A stretch of DNA of 6,174 nt from Caldilineaceae bacterium (lineage in GTDB: Bacteria > Chloroflexota > Anaerolineae > Caldilineales > Caldilineaceae). Position numbers and translations under genes: made by a program. Location: positions 1-6,174 of the forward strand of contig JAPPKT010000369.1 of the NCBI GenBank assembly GCA_028819675.1, read 5' to 3'. This document shows, piece after piece, positions 1-5,819 of this stretch (position 1 is the first letter of the stretch; the number at the start of each line of letters is the position of its first letter). The notes beneath the pieces were generated by a model. The model saw only the letters and a program-made list of their open reading frames with translations. It was not told where the DNA came from and did not search any database.

Positions 1-74
1 TCTCGGCCCCCCCGCGGGCCGGGGGGGGGGGGCGGGCGCCGCCGCCGGGCGGGGGGGGGGGGGGGCCCCCCCCC
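1..74. repeat. Poly-G/poly-C low-complexity block, probably a contig-edge artefact
   Basis: The block consists almost only of G and C, with homopolymer runs C7 (7-13), G12 (21-32), G15 (51-65) and C9 (66-74). The G15/C9 junction forms a loopless inverted repeat. Nothing else in the window has such runs, and the sequence returns abruptly to normal composition after about position 75. Inference: this resembles the poly-G tails produced by two-colour sequencing chemistry and assembled at a contig end. A genuine GC homopolymer tract is possible but less likely. Confidence 0.7.
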
Positions 75-232
75 AACATGGGCGGCCCTAATCGCCCCCA
101 CCGCACAACTGCAGTAGTCAGTAGTTAGTAGCCAGTGATCAGTTGTCAGAGGGGCCGCTTCCCTTGCCCCAGGGTTGAGCGGGGAAAGGCGACGGCTTAG
201 TGGCTGCTTTGGCGTTACGATTTGCAGGTCGG
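75..232. other. Gene-free left flank with a weak hairpin (162-189)
   Basis: I see no convincing coding sequence here. The stretch contains the heptamer repeat at 112-149 and an imperfect stem pairing 162-170 with 181-189 (four G:C pairs, one G/A mismatch, four more pairs; 10-nt loop). The hairpin lies about 44 nt beyond the stop codon of the leftward shikimate-dehydrogenase-like gene, where a terminator would be expected. Neither strand carries a T-tract after the stem, so it is not a standard intrinsic terminator. It may still be a 3'-end structure. Confidence 0.35.
112..149. repeat. Degenerate heptamer tandem repeat, about 5.4 copies
   Basis: Five consecutive 7-nt units fit the consensus YAGTDRY (units start at 112, 119, 126, 133 and 140), followed by a final CAG at 147-149. 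The first two units are identical (CAGTAGT), while later ones differ at one to three positions but keep exact 7-nt phase. Short degenerate heptamer arrays of this kind are known from intergenic DNA in some cyanobacteria and, from memory, in some Chloroflexota. They are non-coding, and 7-nt spacing does not preserve a reading frame. The function is unknown. Confidence 0.7.
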
Positions 233-1192
233 CTACCTGGCCGATGCGGCCAACTCTGAAAGGCGGGCAAACATGGCGCGGTCGATCTCCTCATGCAGGA
301 CATGGGAGATGACCTGCGACCAGCCGTGGACAAAGTAGTCCCAACCGTCGGCAACCGTGAGTCCGCGGGCGGGCGCCTGTGCTTGGGCCTGGCGCATGAA
401 ATCCAGTTCGCCGCGATAGTTCAGCTCCCAGACCACACCGTTCAGGGGAAAGAGGGCGGCGTCGGTCAGGGGCGACCCCGGCGTGTCCTTGCCCATGCCG
501 GTTGCATTGACGACCACGCTCCCCGGCGAGAGCCCTGCCAGTATTTCGTCGTTGCGCGGCGCGACATTGTTCTGAATGAATTCGAACTTTATGTCTCGAG
601 CGCCGTCGGCGGCGTTGCGACCCACCATCTCCTTCAGGCGGGCCAGGCGGGGCGCCGAGCGGTTGACCACAACGATGCGCCGGGGTCGGTCGGCCGCACT
701 GGCCTTCTGCATCAGATGCAGTGTCAGGGCTACGGCCGAACCCCCGGCGCCCAGCATGAGCAGCTCGCCGCCAGTCCGGCCGAAATAATCCTGGCCGAGG
801 ATGGCGTCCATGCTCAGCCCGCCGGCAACAGGGTCGGTCGCGCGACCGATCAGCTTACCTTCGTCTTTGGCTATGCTGGAGACCTCCTGGGTTGCCCTTG
901 CATAGGGTCCGAGGCCGTCAAACAGGTCGGCCGCAGCTGCCAGCAGATCGATTTTGTGTGTTGTGACGAGCGCGCCGAGAGCCAAAGGCTCCCGTTTGAT
1001 ATCGGTTACGATTTGCCGGTAGCGATTGGGAGCGGCGTGAATCTCCACATCGATCCCAACCAGAGACACTTCCTGTCTGCCCAGTGCCTCCATCCAAAGG
1101 GGGAAGACCCGGCGAGATGAGGACTGTCCGGTCGTGACGCCGATAAAGTAAAAGGTATATCCATCGGGCTTGGGTATGCTTGACAGTTGCAT
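233..1192 (-). CDS. Shikimate dehydrogenase-like NAD(P)-dependent oxidoreductase (non-canonical AroE relative)
   Basis: This 319-aa protein has the two-domain layout of the shikimate/quinate dehydrogenase family. The N-terminal substrate domain has a Ser-rich motif (TTGQSSSRRVF, residues 20-30), VTTHK with the putative catalytic Lys80, and ATD with the putative catalytic Asp120. The C-terminal Rossmann domain has GAGGS (148-152), NRS (177-179), NATGMG (229-234) and a late Gln293 in GWSQ. Family reaction: reversible NAD(P)-linked oxidation of a cyclic polyol acid such as shikimate or quinate. The substrate motifs deviate from AroE: the usual NVTxPHK is VTTHK, one residue shorter and without Pro; the Asn of the NT motif is Ser (QEVSS); and NTD is ATD. 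A different substrate is therefore likely, and no aro gene lies nearby. Start: I chose ATG 1192. An in-frame TTG at 1264 coincides with a -35 box and is rejected; an in-frame GTG at 1207 abuts the ribosome site. The gene is transcribed alone, leftward. Confidence 0.85.
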   Translation of the reverse strand: MQLSSIPKPDGYTFYFIGVTTGQSSSRRVFPLWMEALGRQEVSLVGIDVEIHAAPNRYRQIVTDIKREPLALGALVTTHKIDLLAAAADLFDGLGPYARATQEVSSIAKDEGKLIGRATDPVAGGLSMDAILGQDYFGRTGGELLMLGAGGSAVALTLHLMQKASAADRPRRIVVVNRSAPRLARLKEMVGRNAADGARDIKFEFIQNNVAPRNDEILAGLSPGSVVVNATGMGKDTPGSPLTDAALFPLNGVVWELNYRGELDFMRQAQAQAPARGLTVADGWDYFVHGWSQVISHVLHEEIDRAMFARLSELAASAR

Positions 1193-1207
1193 TGGACTGT
1201 GTTTCAC

Positions 1208-1215
1208 TTCCTCTT
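1208..1215 (-). promoter_or_regulatory. Ribosome binding site of the AroE-like gene
   Basis: The minus strand reads AAGAGGAAG-like purines, ending about 15 nt before ATG 1192. The spacing is long for a Shine-Dalgarno. The in-frame GTG at 1207 follows with no spacer and so is the poorer candidate. The start remains slightly uncertain between these two codons, a five-residue difference. Confidence 0.45.
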
Positions 1216-1234
1216 CACTCTTTTGCCGGCAGGA

Positions 1235-1264
1235 AGGGTAGCACACGGCAAGATCGCGTGTCAA
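1235..1264 (-). promoter_or_regulatory. Sigma-70-type promoter for the AroE-like gene
   Basis: On the minus strand a perfect TTGACA (1264-1259) is separated by 18 nt from TACCCT (1240-1235), which keeps the T, A and final T of the -10 consensus. The predicted transcript would begin near 1228, giving a leader of about 36 nt that contains the purine-rich ribosome site and then ATG 1192. The order promoter, ribosome site, start is coherent. The -10 match is only 3 of 6, so this is a prediction by eye. Confidence 0.5.
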
Positions 1265-1288
1265 CAGGAGGATAGCCGATCGCAGCCA

Positions 1289-1327
1289 GGGACGGCGTCC
1301 CCAACGGGACCGGTCCAGGACCCCGTT
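1289..1327. promoter_or_regulatory. Nested inverted repeats in the divergent spacer (possible operator or leader structure)
   Basis: Three symmetrical elements lie in 39 bp between the two divergent genes. They are GGGAC-GGC-GTCCC (1289-1301), the perfect 10-bp palindrome GGACCGGTCC (1307-1316), and AACGGG (1303-1308) facing CCCGTT (1322-1327). They lie upstream of the leftward promoter's -35 box and 44 nt before the rightward start codon. This suits an operator or a structured 5' leader of the rightward transcript. In GC-rich DNA such symmetry also arises by chance, and no known regulator site is recognised. Confidence 0.3.
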
Positions 1328-1370
1328 CCGTCGATGGTATCAGACCGACCAGGCGCGAATCCGACGAACG

Positions 1371-2285
1371 ATGGATTTATCCGAATCGGATCACTTCACC
1401 CCCGACAGGCTGTGGCAGCAGGCCAACGAGGCCCGTTTGCGGCTTGACGCCCAACGCTGGGCCGAGACCCAGGAGACCACCCTTTATACCGAAGAGTGGG
1501 GGGATTACTACGTGGCCGTCACCCGCGAGGGTCGGCGCCTGGTCCTCTGGATGCTGGACGCGGAAGTGGCCAACACTGACTGGATTCAGAGCGCAATGGA
1601 CCTTCGCGAACCGCTGCGGCTCCAGAGTTCCTATACGCAGGCGATGATACTGTCGCTTCTGTGGCAGCCCTTCCCCGAGACGGTCTTCCTCAGCGGGCTG
1701 GGTGGCGGATGCCTCGCCACGACGCTCCACCATCATTTGACGCGGGCCCAGTTCATCTGCGTTGAAATCGCGGCCCCGGTCGTGAGGGCCGCAACCCGCT
1801 TCTTCGGCTTTCAGCCTGACGAACGCCTATCAGTTGACGTATCCGACGTCCGTGACTTCCTCAGTCAGGACACGGCAGACTATGATCTCATGTTTCTCGA
1901 CGTTTTTTGCGACCACGGCGTCTCGCCCGAGCACGCCACAACCGCGGACTTTCTGACCCTATGCTGCAGCCGCATTCGTGACAGGGGGCTGGTGGCTATG
2001 AATCTTGGCAACAGGGACCCTGCCTTTGCGGATGTGGTTGCCTCGCTCTGCAGATTGTTCGCCACAGTTTACTCCTGCCGCGGGCGCGGCAGCACGACAG
2101 TCTTCTTCGCAACCAATCAACGCCCCTTTTCGCACCGTCAGCTGGAGGAAGCATCGCTCGAACTGGAAAGGCGTCACGACTTTCTCTTTCCGCTTACCCC
2201 ATGGGTAGAACGGCTCAAGCAGCTGCAGCCACCGCCTTCCGGAGGCGACCTCGATCAGGGCGCAACCCCGCAGCCGGACAGATAG
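1371..2285 (+). CDS. Spermidine synthase-like (PABMT family) Rossmann-fold transferase
   Basis: This 304-aa protein resembles the polyamine aminopropyltransferase/spermidine synthase superfamily. A beta-rich N-terminal segment (about 36-90, ending in a YTQAM helix) precedes a SAM-binding Rossmann domain. That domain shows motif I GLGGG (109-113), an acidic ribose-binding Glu132 in VEIA, an acidic SVDVSDVRDFL strand-loop (154-164), and LDVF (176-179) followed by a PEH...TADF stretch (186-194). True spermidine synthases carry an Asp-rich DSSDP-type catalytic motif at the LDVF position. Here it is LDVFCDHG, as in the many 'orphan' SpeE-like proteins, so polyamine synthesis is doubtful and methyl transfer to an unknown acceptor is equally possible. 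The C-terminal ~25 residues are Pro/Gly-rich and probably disordered. ATG 1371 is the only standard start in this frame back to the stop at 1239, but it lacks a clear Shine-Dalgarno. It probably forms an operon with the FkbM gene 12 nt downstream. Confidence 0.8.
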   Translation: MDLSESDHFTPDRLWQQANEARLRLDAQRWAETQETTLYTEEWGDYYVAVTREGRRLVLWMLDAEVANTDWIQSAMDLREPLRLQSSYTQAMILSLLWQPFPETVFLSGLGGGCLATTLHHHLTRAQFICVEIAAPVVRAATRFFGFQPDERLSVDVSDVRDFLSQDTADYDLMFLDVFCDHGVSPEHATTADFLTLCCSRIRDRGLVAMNLGNRDPAFADVVASLCRLFATVYSCRGRGSTTVFFATNQRPFSHRQLEEASLELERRHDFLFPLTPWVERLKQLQPPPSGGDLDQGATPQPDR

Positions 2286-2288
2286 GGA
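2284..2288 (+). promoter_or_regulatory. Ribosome binding site supporting the GTG start of the FkbM gene
   Basis: AGGGA overlaps the last two bases of the upstream TAG stop codon and sits 9 nt before GTG 2298. This spacing supports the GTG as the real start and suggests that translation of the two genes is linked. Confidence 0.6.
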
Positions 2289-2297
2289 ATCCGCAAA

Positions 2298-3050
2298 GTG
2301 AATACGCCCGCGAAGTTCTGGAGCCTATGGGGGTTGGCGCGGTCCCTGCTGATCTACTACGGCAAGCCCGGCCGCGCCGGCCGTGACCGCCGATTCTATG
2401 CGCAGTTCATCGGTCGGGGCGCGCTCGTTTTCGACATCGGCGCGCACGTGGGCAATCGCGTAGGCGTCTTCCTGAAACTGGGGGCGGCCTGCGTTGCCGT
2501 CGAACCCCAGCCGCGATTTTCCGTCCTGTTGCAGAAGCTCTATGGGCGCAACCCTGCGTTCACGCTCGTCCAGGCGGCACTCGGGGGCGCAGAAGGTTCA
2601 ACCGAACTGCACATCAGCCGCCGCACGCCCACTGTTTCGACGACTGCCAGCGCGTGGAGGGAACGGGTCGGACGGTCGCAGTCCTTCGCCAGCGTCACCT
2701 GGGATGACTCCGTCGAAGTGGCCGTAACGACCCTGGACAGCCTGATCGACCGCTTTGGCGTGCCCGACTTCTGCAAGATAGACGTCGAGGGGTCCGAGCC
2801 GGCGGTACTGCAGGGACTGAGCAGGCCGTTGCCTCTGCTTTCTTTCGAGTACATCCCGGCAGCCAGCGCAGACGCCGAAGCCTGCATTGCTTGCCTGGAA
2901 GAGCTAGGCAGTTACGAATATAACTGGAGCCGGGGCGAGTCACAGCGATTACGGGGCGAGAACTGGATCACGCCTGAAGAGATGACAGTCCGGCTGCAGG
3001 ACATGGAGGCCGACGAACCCAGCGGCGATATCTACGCCCGGCTGAAGTGA
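2298..3050 (+). CDS. FkbM-family SAM-dependent methyltransferase
   Basis: This 250-aa protein carries the FkbM methyltransferase signature. It has the SAM-binding motif FDIGAHVG (45-52), the acidic loop VEPQP (68-72), the family-typical TLDSLID (145-151), then CKIDVEGSE (159-167) and a FEY strand (183-185). The family mostly O-methylates sugars, polyketides or glycolipid head groups using S-adenosylmethionine; the acceptor here cannot be deduced. A basic N-terminal stretch (about 12-32) with a short hydrophobic patch could touch membranes but is too weak to call a transmembrane helix. It starts at GTG with a good ribosome site, 12 nt after the spermidine-synthase-like gene, so the two are very likely co-transcribed. 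Its last 19 nt overlap, tail to tail, the end of the leftward hydratase gene, leaving no room for a terminator between them. The length is normal for the family and no key motif is missing. Confidence 0.9.
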   Translation: MNTPAKFWSLWGLARSLLIYYGKPGRAGRDRRFYAQFIGRGALVFDIGAHVGNRVGVFLKLGAACVAVEPQPRFSVLLQKLYGRNPAFTLVQAALGGAEGSTELHISRRTPTVSTTASAWRERVGRSQSFASVTWDDSVEVAVTTLDSLIDRFGVPDFCKIDVEGSEPAVLQGLSRPLPLLSFEYIPAASADAEACIACLEELGSYEYNWSRGESQRLRGENWITPEEMTVRLQDMEADEPSGDIYARLK

Positions 3051-3847
3051 CAACTGAGGCTGCCCAGACCGGGCATCTGGCAGGTCACGCTATCTCCCTC
3101 GTGGATGGGTTGGGGCTCGGTCAGGGATCCGGTCAGCACCACGTGGCCTGCGGCCAGTGCGAAGCCTCTCGCGTGGACCTGGTTCACCGTCCAGACCAAC
3201 GCTTCAATTGGGTTGCCGCGTGACCGGTCCCAGAGGTTGGGCGCAGCCTCATCGCCGTTGATGCTCAGGTCCACCTGCAGTTGCATGAAGTCCAGGTTGC
3301 GCCAGGAAGAGGTTTCCTCGCCAAGGACAATTGCTCCGCCGTTGCCATTGTCTGCGATCCCTGCCAGCATATTCTGCCTACCGTTCCAAGCGGAACGGCA
3401 GCTGGGGGCGTAACGTGTCCCGGTGATGTCCAATGCCGGCGCTGCGGTTACAATTGCCTCCAGATCGTCTCGCGTGACCTCGCCGTTTGTGCGCGGCGGG
3501 GCGGCTGTGAATCGAAATGCGACTTCCGCCTCGACTTTGGCATGGCGGCAGCGAGTCAGCGGAACAGCCGCGCCGCTGGCGTAGATGGTTGACGCAAGTA
3601 TACGACCCGGAATCGGGCCGTCGTAGCCCTCAGAGCTCTGCACTCCGGGACTGGTGGCGCCAACCTTCCAGCCGGCGGGCGAGTTGGCGGGATCAGCTGC
3701 GAGCAGACGCGCCATTTCGTCCTGCGTAGCGTAGGCAGAAGCGCGATCTGTAGGCAGCAACCGGGAAGGCAGGTCGATGGTGTTGTCTGCGAGCCAAGCA
3801 TCTGCCAGAAGGCCGGCCGCGCGTTGAATCTTCTCTCTATCCATCAT
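3032..3847 (-). CDS. 2-keto-4-pentenoate hydratase / 2-oxohepta-3-ene-1,7-dioate hydratase family protein (FAH fold)
   Basis: This 271-aa protein matches the MhpD/HpaH/DmpE-type hydratases, which add water to 2-hydroxy-2,4-dienoates from meta-cleavage of aromatic rings; related members are decarboxylases. Visible motifs are GWKVGATS (59-66), GR (81-82), the metal-binding EAE (106-108), PALDITGTRY (137-146), ADN (165-167), NPIEALVW (212-219) and GHVVLTGSLTEP (234-245). The third metal ligand position, often Glu in PALEI, is Asp140 here, a conservative change. Two adjacent in-frame ATGs occur (3847 and 3844), and neither has a strong Shine-Dalgarno. It is the last gene of the leftward series, 88 nt behind the crotonase gene, with a hairpin between, so it may have an independent or processed transcript. 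Its 3' end overlaps the FkbM gene by 19 nt. Family assignment is firm; the exact substrate is not. Confidence 0.88.
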   Translation of the reverse strand: MMDREKIQRAAGLLADAWLADNTIDLPSRLLPTDRASAYATQDEMARLLAADPANSPAGWKVGATSPGVQSSEGYDGPIPGRILASTIYASGAAVPLTRCRHAKVEAEVAFRFTAAPPRTNGEVTRDDLEAIVTAAPALDITGTRYAPSCRSAWNGRQNMLAGIADNGNGGAIVLGEETSSWRNLDFMQLQVDLSINGDEAAPNLWDRSRGNPIEALVWTVNQVHARGFALAAGHVVLTGSLTEPQPIHEGDSVTCQMPGLGSLSCHFSRA

Positions 3848-3907
3848 TGCTTACGGCTGGATCAGGCGGATTTACGCGGCCATTCGCACTGAGACCGGGC
3901 CGCCACG

Positions 3908-3926
3908 GCGCAGCTCGCGTCTGCGC
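3908..3926 (-). other. Intercistronic hairpin between the crotonase and hydratase genes
   Basis: GCGCAG (3908-3913) faces CTGCGC (3921-3926) across a 7-nt loop, 10 nt after the crotonase stop codon in the direction of transcription. There is no T-tract after the stem, so complete termination is unlikely. An RNA-processing or partial-termination role that lowers hydratase expression is conceivable. Chance occurrence in GC-rich DNA cannot be excluded. Confidence 0.3.
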
Positions 3927-3935
3927 ATTCATGTC

Positions 3936-4739
3936 TCAATGACCTCGCCAGACAGGAGCCCGCTTCTCGGCGAAAGCGCGCGGGCCCTCCACTGCGTCCT
4001 CACTTTCCAGCATTCTGGCGGCAGCGGGATAGTCGGCCCGGATGGCGTCAGCCAGACTGGCGTAATCCAGATTTCGTCGCGCCACCTGCTTTGTCGCCCT
4101 CAGCGCCAGCGGGGCACAGGCAAGGATGTCCTCAACCCAGCTCTGCACGGCGCTGTCCAGCGAATCCCCGGGCACGACCTCGTTGACAAGCCCGAATGCC
4201 AGCGCTTCGCGGGCACTGAACTGCCGTCCCGTCAGCAGGAAGCCCATTGCCACCTTGTCCGGCAGCTGTCTCACCAGCCGGTGGACGCCGCCGCCCATCG
4301 CGGCCAGACCCACGCGAGGTTCGGGGAACCCAAACACGGCGTGCTCGGCGGCGACGATCAGATCACAGGCCAGGGCGATCTCCAGGCCGCCGCCAAGTGC
4401 AAGACCGTTCACTGCTGCAATTACCGGTTTATCAAGGTCGAATCGACGGGACAGTCCTGCGAAGCCTGTTGGCGGGTACTCGTCGCGGCCCCCCTCTGCG
4501 AGCGCTTTCAGGTCGGTGCCGGCGCAAAAGCTGCGGTCCCCTGCACCGCGGATCACAGCGATCCACAGGTCGGCGTCGTCCGCAAAGGCGTCGAAAATCT
4601 CTGCCAGTTCAAAATGGGCCGGTGGATGGAGGGCGTTGAGGACGTGGGGCCGATTGAGAACGACGTGCAGGACCCGGCCTTCGACGCGCAGTAGGGTATG
4701 CTGCGCGTGCTCTGTCAAAGCGCCGATGTTCGTGTGCAA
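3936..4739 (-). CDS. Enoyl-CoA hydratase/isomerase (crotonase) family protein
   Basis: This 267-aa protein is a complete crotonase-fold enzyme acting on acyl-CoA thioesters. The first oxyanion-hole segment is SFCAGTDLKAL (70-80). The second is NGLALGGGLEIALACD (111-126), which contains Glu120, aligned with the first catalytic Glu of enoyl-CoA hydratases. FGFPEPRVGL (136-145) contains Glu140, aligned with the second. The C-terminus shows the typical EDAVEGPRAFAEKR tail (247-260). With both glutamates kept, hydration of a 2-enoyl-CoA (crotonobetainyl-CoA, feruloyl-CoA or a fatty enoyl-CoA type) is plausible; isomerase or lyase activity cannot be excluded. The start is TTG 4739: a GAGGA ribosome site lies 6 nt upstream and overlaps the stop codon of the amidohydrolase gene, 9 nt away, indicating translational coupling. 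It sits between the amidohydrolase and the hydratase in a leftward catabolic series. Confidence 0.9.
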   Translation of the reverse strand: MHTNIGALTEHAQHTLLRVEGRVLHVVLNRPHVLNALHPPAHFELAEIFDAFADDADLWIAVIRGAGDRSFCAGTDLKALAEGGRDEYPPTGFAGLSRRFDLDKPVIAAVNGLALGGGLEIALACDLIVAAEHAVFGFPEPRVGLAAMGGGVHRLVRQLPDKVAMGFLLTGRQFSAREALAFGLVNEVVPGDSLDSAVQSWVEDILACAPLALRATKQVARRNLDYASLADAIRADYPAAARMLESEDAVEGPRAFAEKRAPVWRGH

Positions 4740-4745
4740 AGCGAA

Positions 4746-4750
4746 TCCTC
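4746..4750 (-). promoter_or_regulatory. Ribosome binding site fixing the TTG start of the crotonase gene
   Basis: The minus strand reads GAGGA (4750-4746), 6 nt before TTG 4739, and shares bases with the TGA stop (4751-4749) of the amidohydrolase gene. Ribosomes finishing the upstream gene would terminate on this site. This supports the rare TTG start and coupled translation. Confidence 0.7.
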
Positions 4751-5819
4751 AGACTGCTTGCAGGCCGTAGAGTTCGGCTGCAGTCTGGCCCATGATGCGG
4801 GACCGGAGGTGGTCTGGGAACTGGCGCAAGGCAAAATCGGGCGCGTCGCCGTCCCAGTGGGGAAAGTCGCTTGAGAACATCAGCATCTGTTCGGCGGGGA
4901 ACATCTCCAGCATGGCGTGGAAATGGTTCGCGTCCGGCGGCTCCTCCAGGGGTTGGGTGGTGACACGAATGTGGCGGGCGGCAACCTCGCTGGGCAACTC
5001 ATTGAGCCAGGGAATGGTTGAGTGCAGCGCCTTCCAGTTCTTGTCCATCCGCCACAGAATGGGCGGCAGCCACGAGATACCTCCCTCGACGAGCACGAAC
5101 TTCAGATTGGGGAACTTGGCGAAGACACCTTCGGCCAGCATGCTGGTGACGTGGGCGATGTAACTGTTCACCAGTGTGGTATGCCACTCGAAGTAGCTGG
5201 TGGGATATCCGGCTGCATTGGGCGGGCCGGACAGGCCGACGCCTTCTGCGCCGGGATGGATGGCAACTGCCAGACCGTATTCGCTGGCCGCCGCGTAGAT
5301 TGGGTGGAAGATGCGCTGGCCCCATGGGATGCGCGACGCGCTGGGCAGCTGTACCTGTACGAACTGCGGATGGCTGCCCAGGCGGTGAATCTCTGCCACT
5401 GCCATATCGGGCAGATGCGGGTATACGGCCAGGGAGGAGCGCAGCCGGGAACTCCGGGGGAACCATTCCTCGGCGTAGACGTCGTTCACGGCGCTGATGA
5501 CGGCGGCGGCAAAATCAGGCTCCGGCGACTGGGCAGTGTGGAGTACGCCGCCCGGAAGCAGGACACCGTAGTCGATTTCGTACTTGTCGAGGAAGTGTTC
5601 TTGCAGGAGTTCCGGGTCGGCGTGGATGGAGCGGCCGTCTTCCATGGTAACGTCGGAGCGTTCGACGCCCATGGGATTCCACCAACCCAAATTGCCCGGC
5701 CCGCGGTTTCCCGAGGCGTAACGCGTTCGCCAGGGCTCCGGCAACCGCGCCTGCACACTATCCTTGTCAGTTAAGGGGTGAATGTCGGTGTCAACTACGA
5801 GACCGTTCTTGTATGTCAT
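4749..5819 (-). CDS. Amidohydrolase family protein (ACMSD-like, amidohydrolase_2)
   Basis: This 356-aa protein fits the metal-dependent amidohydrolase_2 group (2-amino-3-carboxymuconate-6-semialdehyde decarboxylase and relatives). These are TIM-barrel enzymes that decarboxylate aromatic acids or hydrolyse C-O/C-N bonds. Likely metal ligands or catalytic residues are D12 and H14 in VDTDIHP (9-15), H188 in AIHPGAEG (186-193) and D318 in [10 protein letters not shown] (316-325). H223 (IAHV) and E245 in LVEGGISW (243-250) are further conserved-type residues. The usual N-terminal HxH is DxH here, as in part of the family. The [11 protein letters not shown] and FSSDFPHWD blocks strongly support the assignment. 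ATG 5819 overlaps the upstream permease stop as ATGA, a translational-coupling arrangement, and the crotonase gene follows after 9 nt. There is no signal peptide, so it should be cytoplasmic and act on the imported substrate or a breakdown product. The substrate is unknown. Confidence 0.9.
   Translation of the reverse strand: MTYKNGLVVDTDIHPLTDKDSVQARLPEPWRTRYASGNRGPGNLGWWNPMGVERSDVTMEDGRSIHADPELLQEHFLDKYEIDYGVLLPGGVLHTAQSPEPDFAAAVISAVNDVYAEEWFPRSSRLRSSLAVYPHLPDMAVAEIHRLGSHPQFVQVQLPSASRIPWGQRIFHPIYAAASEYGLAVAIHPGAEGVGLSGPPNAAGYPTSYFEWHTTLVNSYIAHVTSMLAEGVFAKFPNLKFVLVEGGISWLPPILWRMDKNWKALHSTIPWLNELPSEVAARHIRVTTQPLEEPPDANHFHAMLEMFPAEQMLMFSSDFPHWDGDAPDFALRQFPDHLRSRIMGQTAAELYGLQAV

Noticed and set aside
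112..149. CRISPR array or attachment site
   Set aside because: The units are 7 nt with no spacers, no cas or integrase gene is present, and the repeat is contiguous.
162..189. Intrinsic terminator for the AroE-like gene
   Set aside because: A stem exists, but it has a mismatch, a 10-nt loop and no following T-tract, so I list it only as a weak hairpin.
293..1120. 275-aa open frame on the + strand opposite the AroE-like gene
   Set aside because: It is a shadow of the opposite gene's GC-rich codon pattern. Its translation shows no recognisable motif, while the minus strand has clear shikimate-dehydrogenase motifs.
1193..1264. 24-residue N-terminal extension of the AroE-like protein from TTG 1264
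   Set aside because: The TTG lies inside a perfect TTGACA box, no ribosome site precedes it, and the family homology begins after ATG 1192.
3939..4694. 251-aa open frame on the + strand opposite the crotonase gene
   Set aside because: The minus-strand product carries a full set of crotonase motifs. The + translation is low in hydrophobic pattern and matches no family I recognise.
5022..5774. 250-aa open frame on the + strand opposite the amidohydrolase gene
   Set aside because: It is an antisense shadow; the metal-binding motifs and coupling signals belong to the minus-strand gene.
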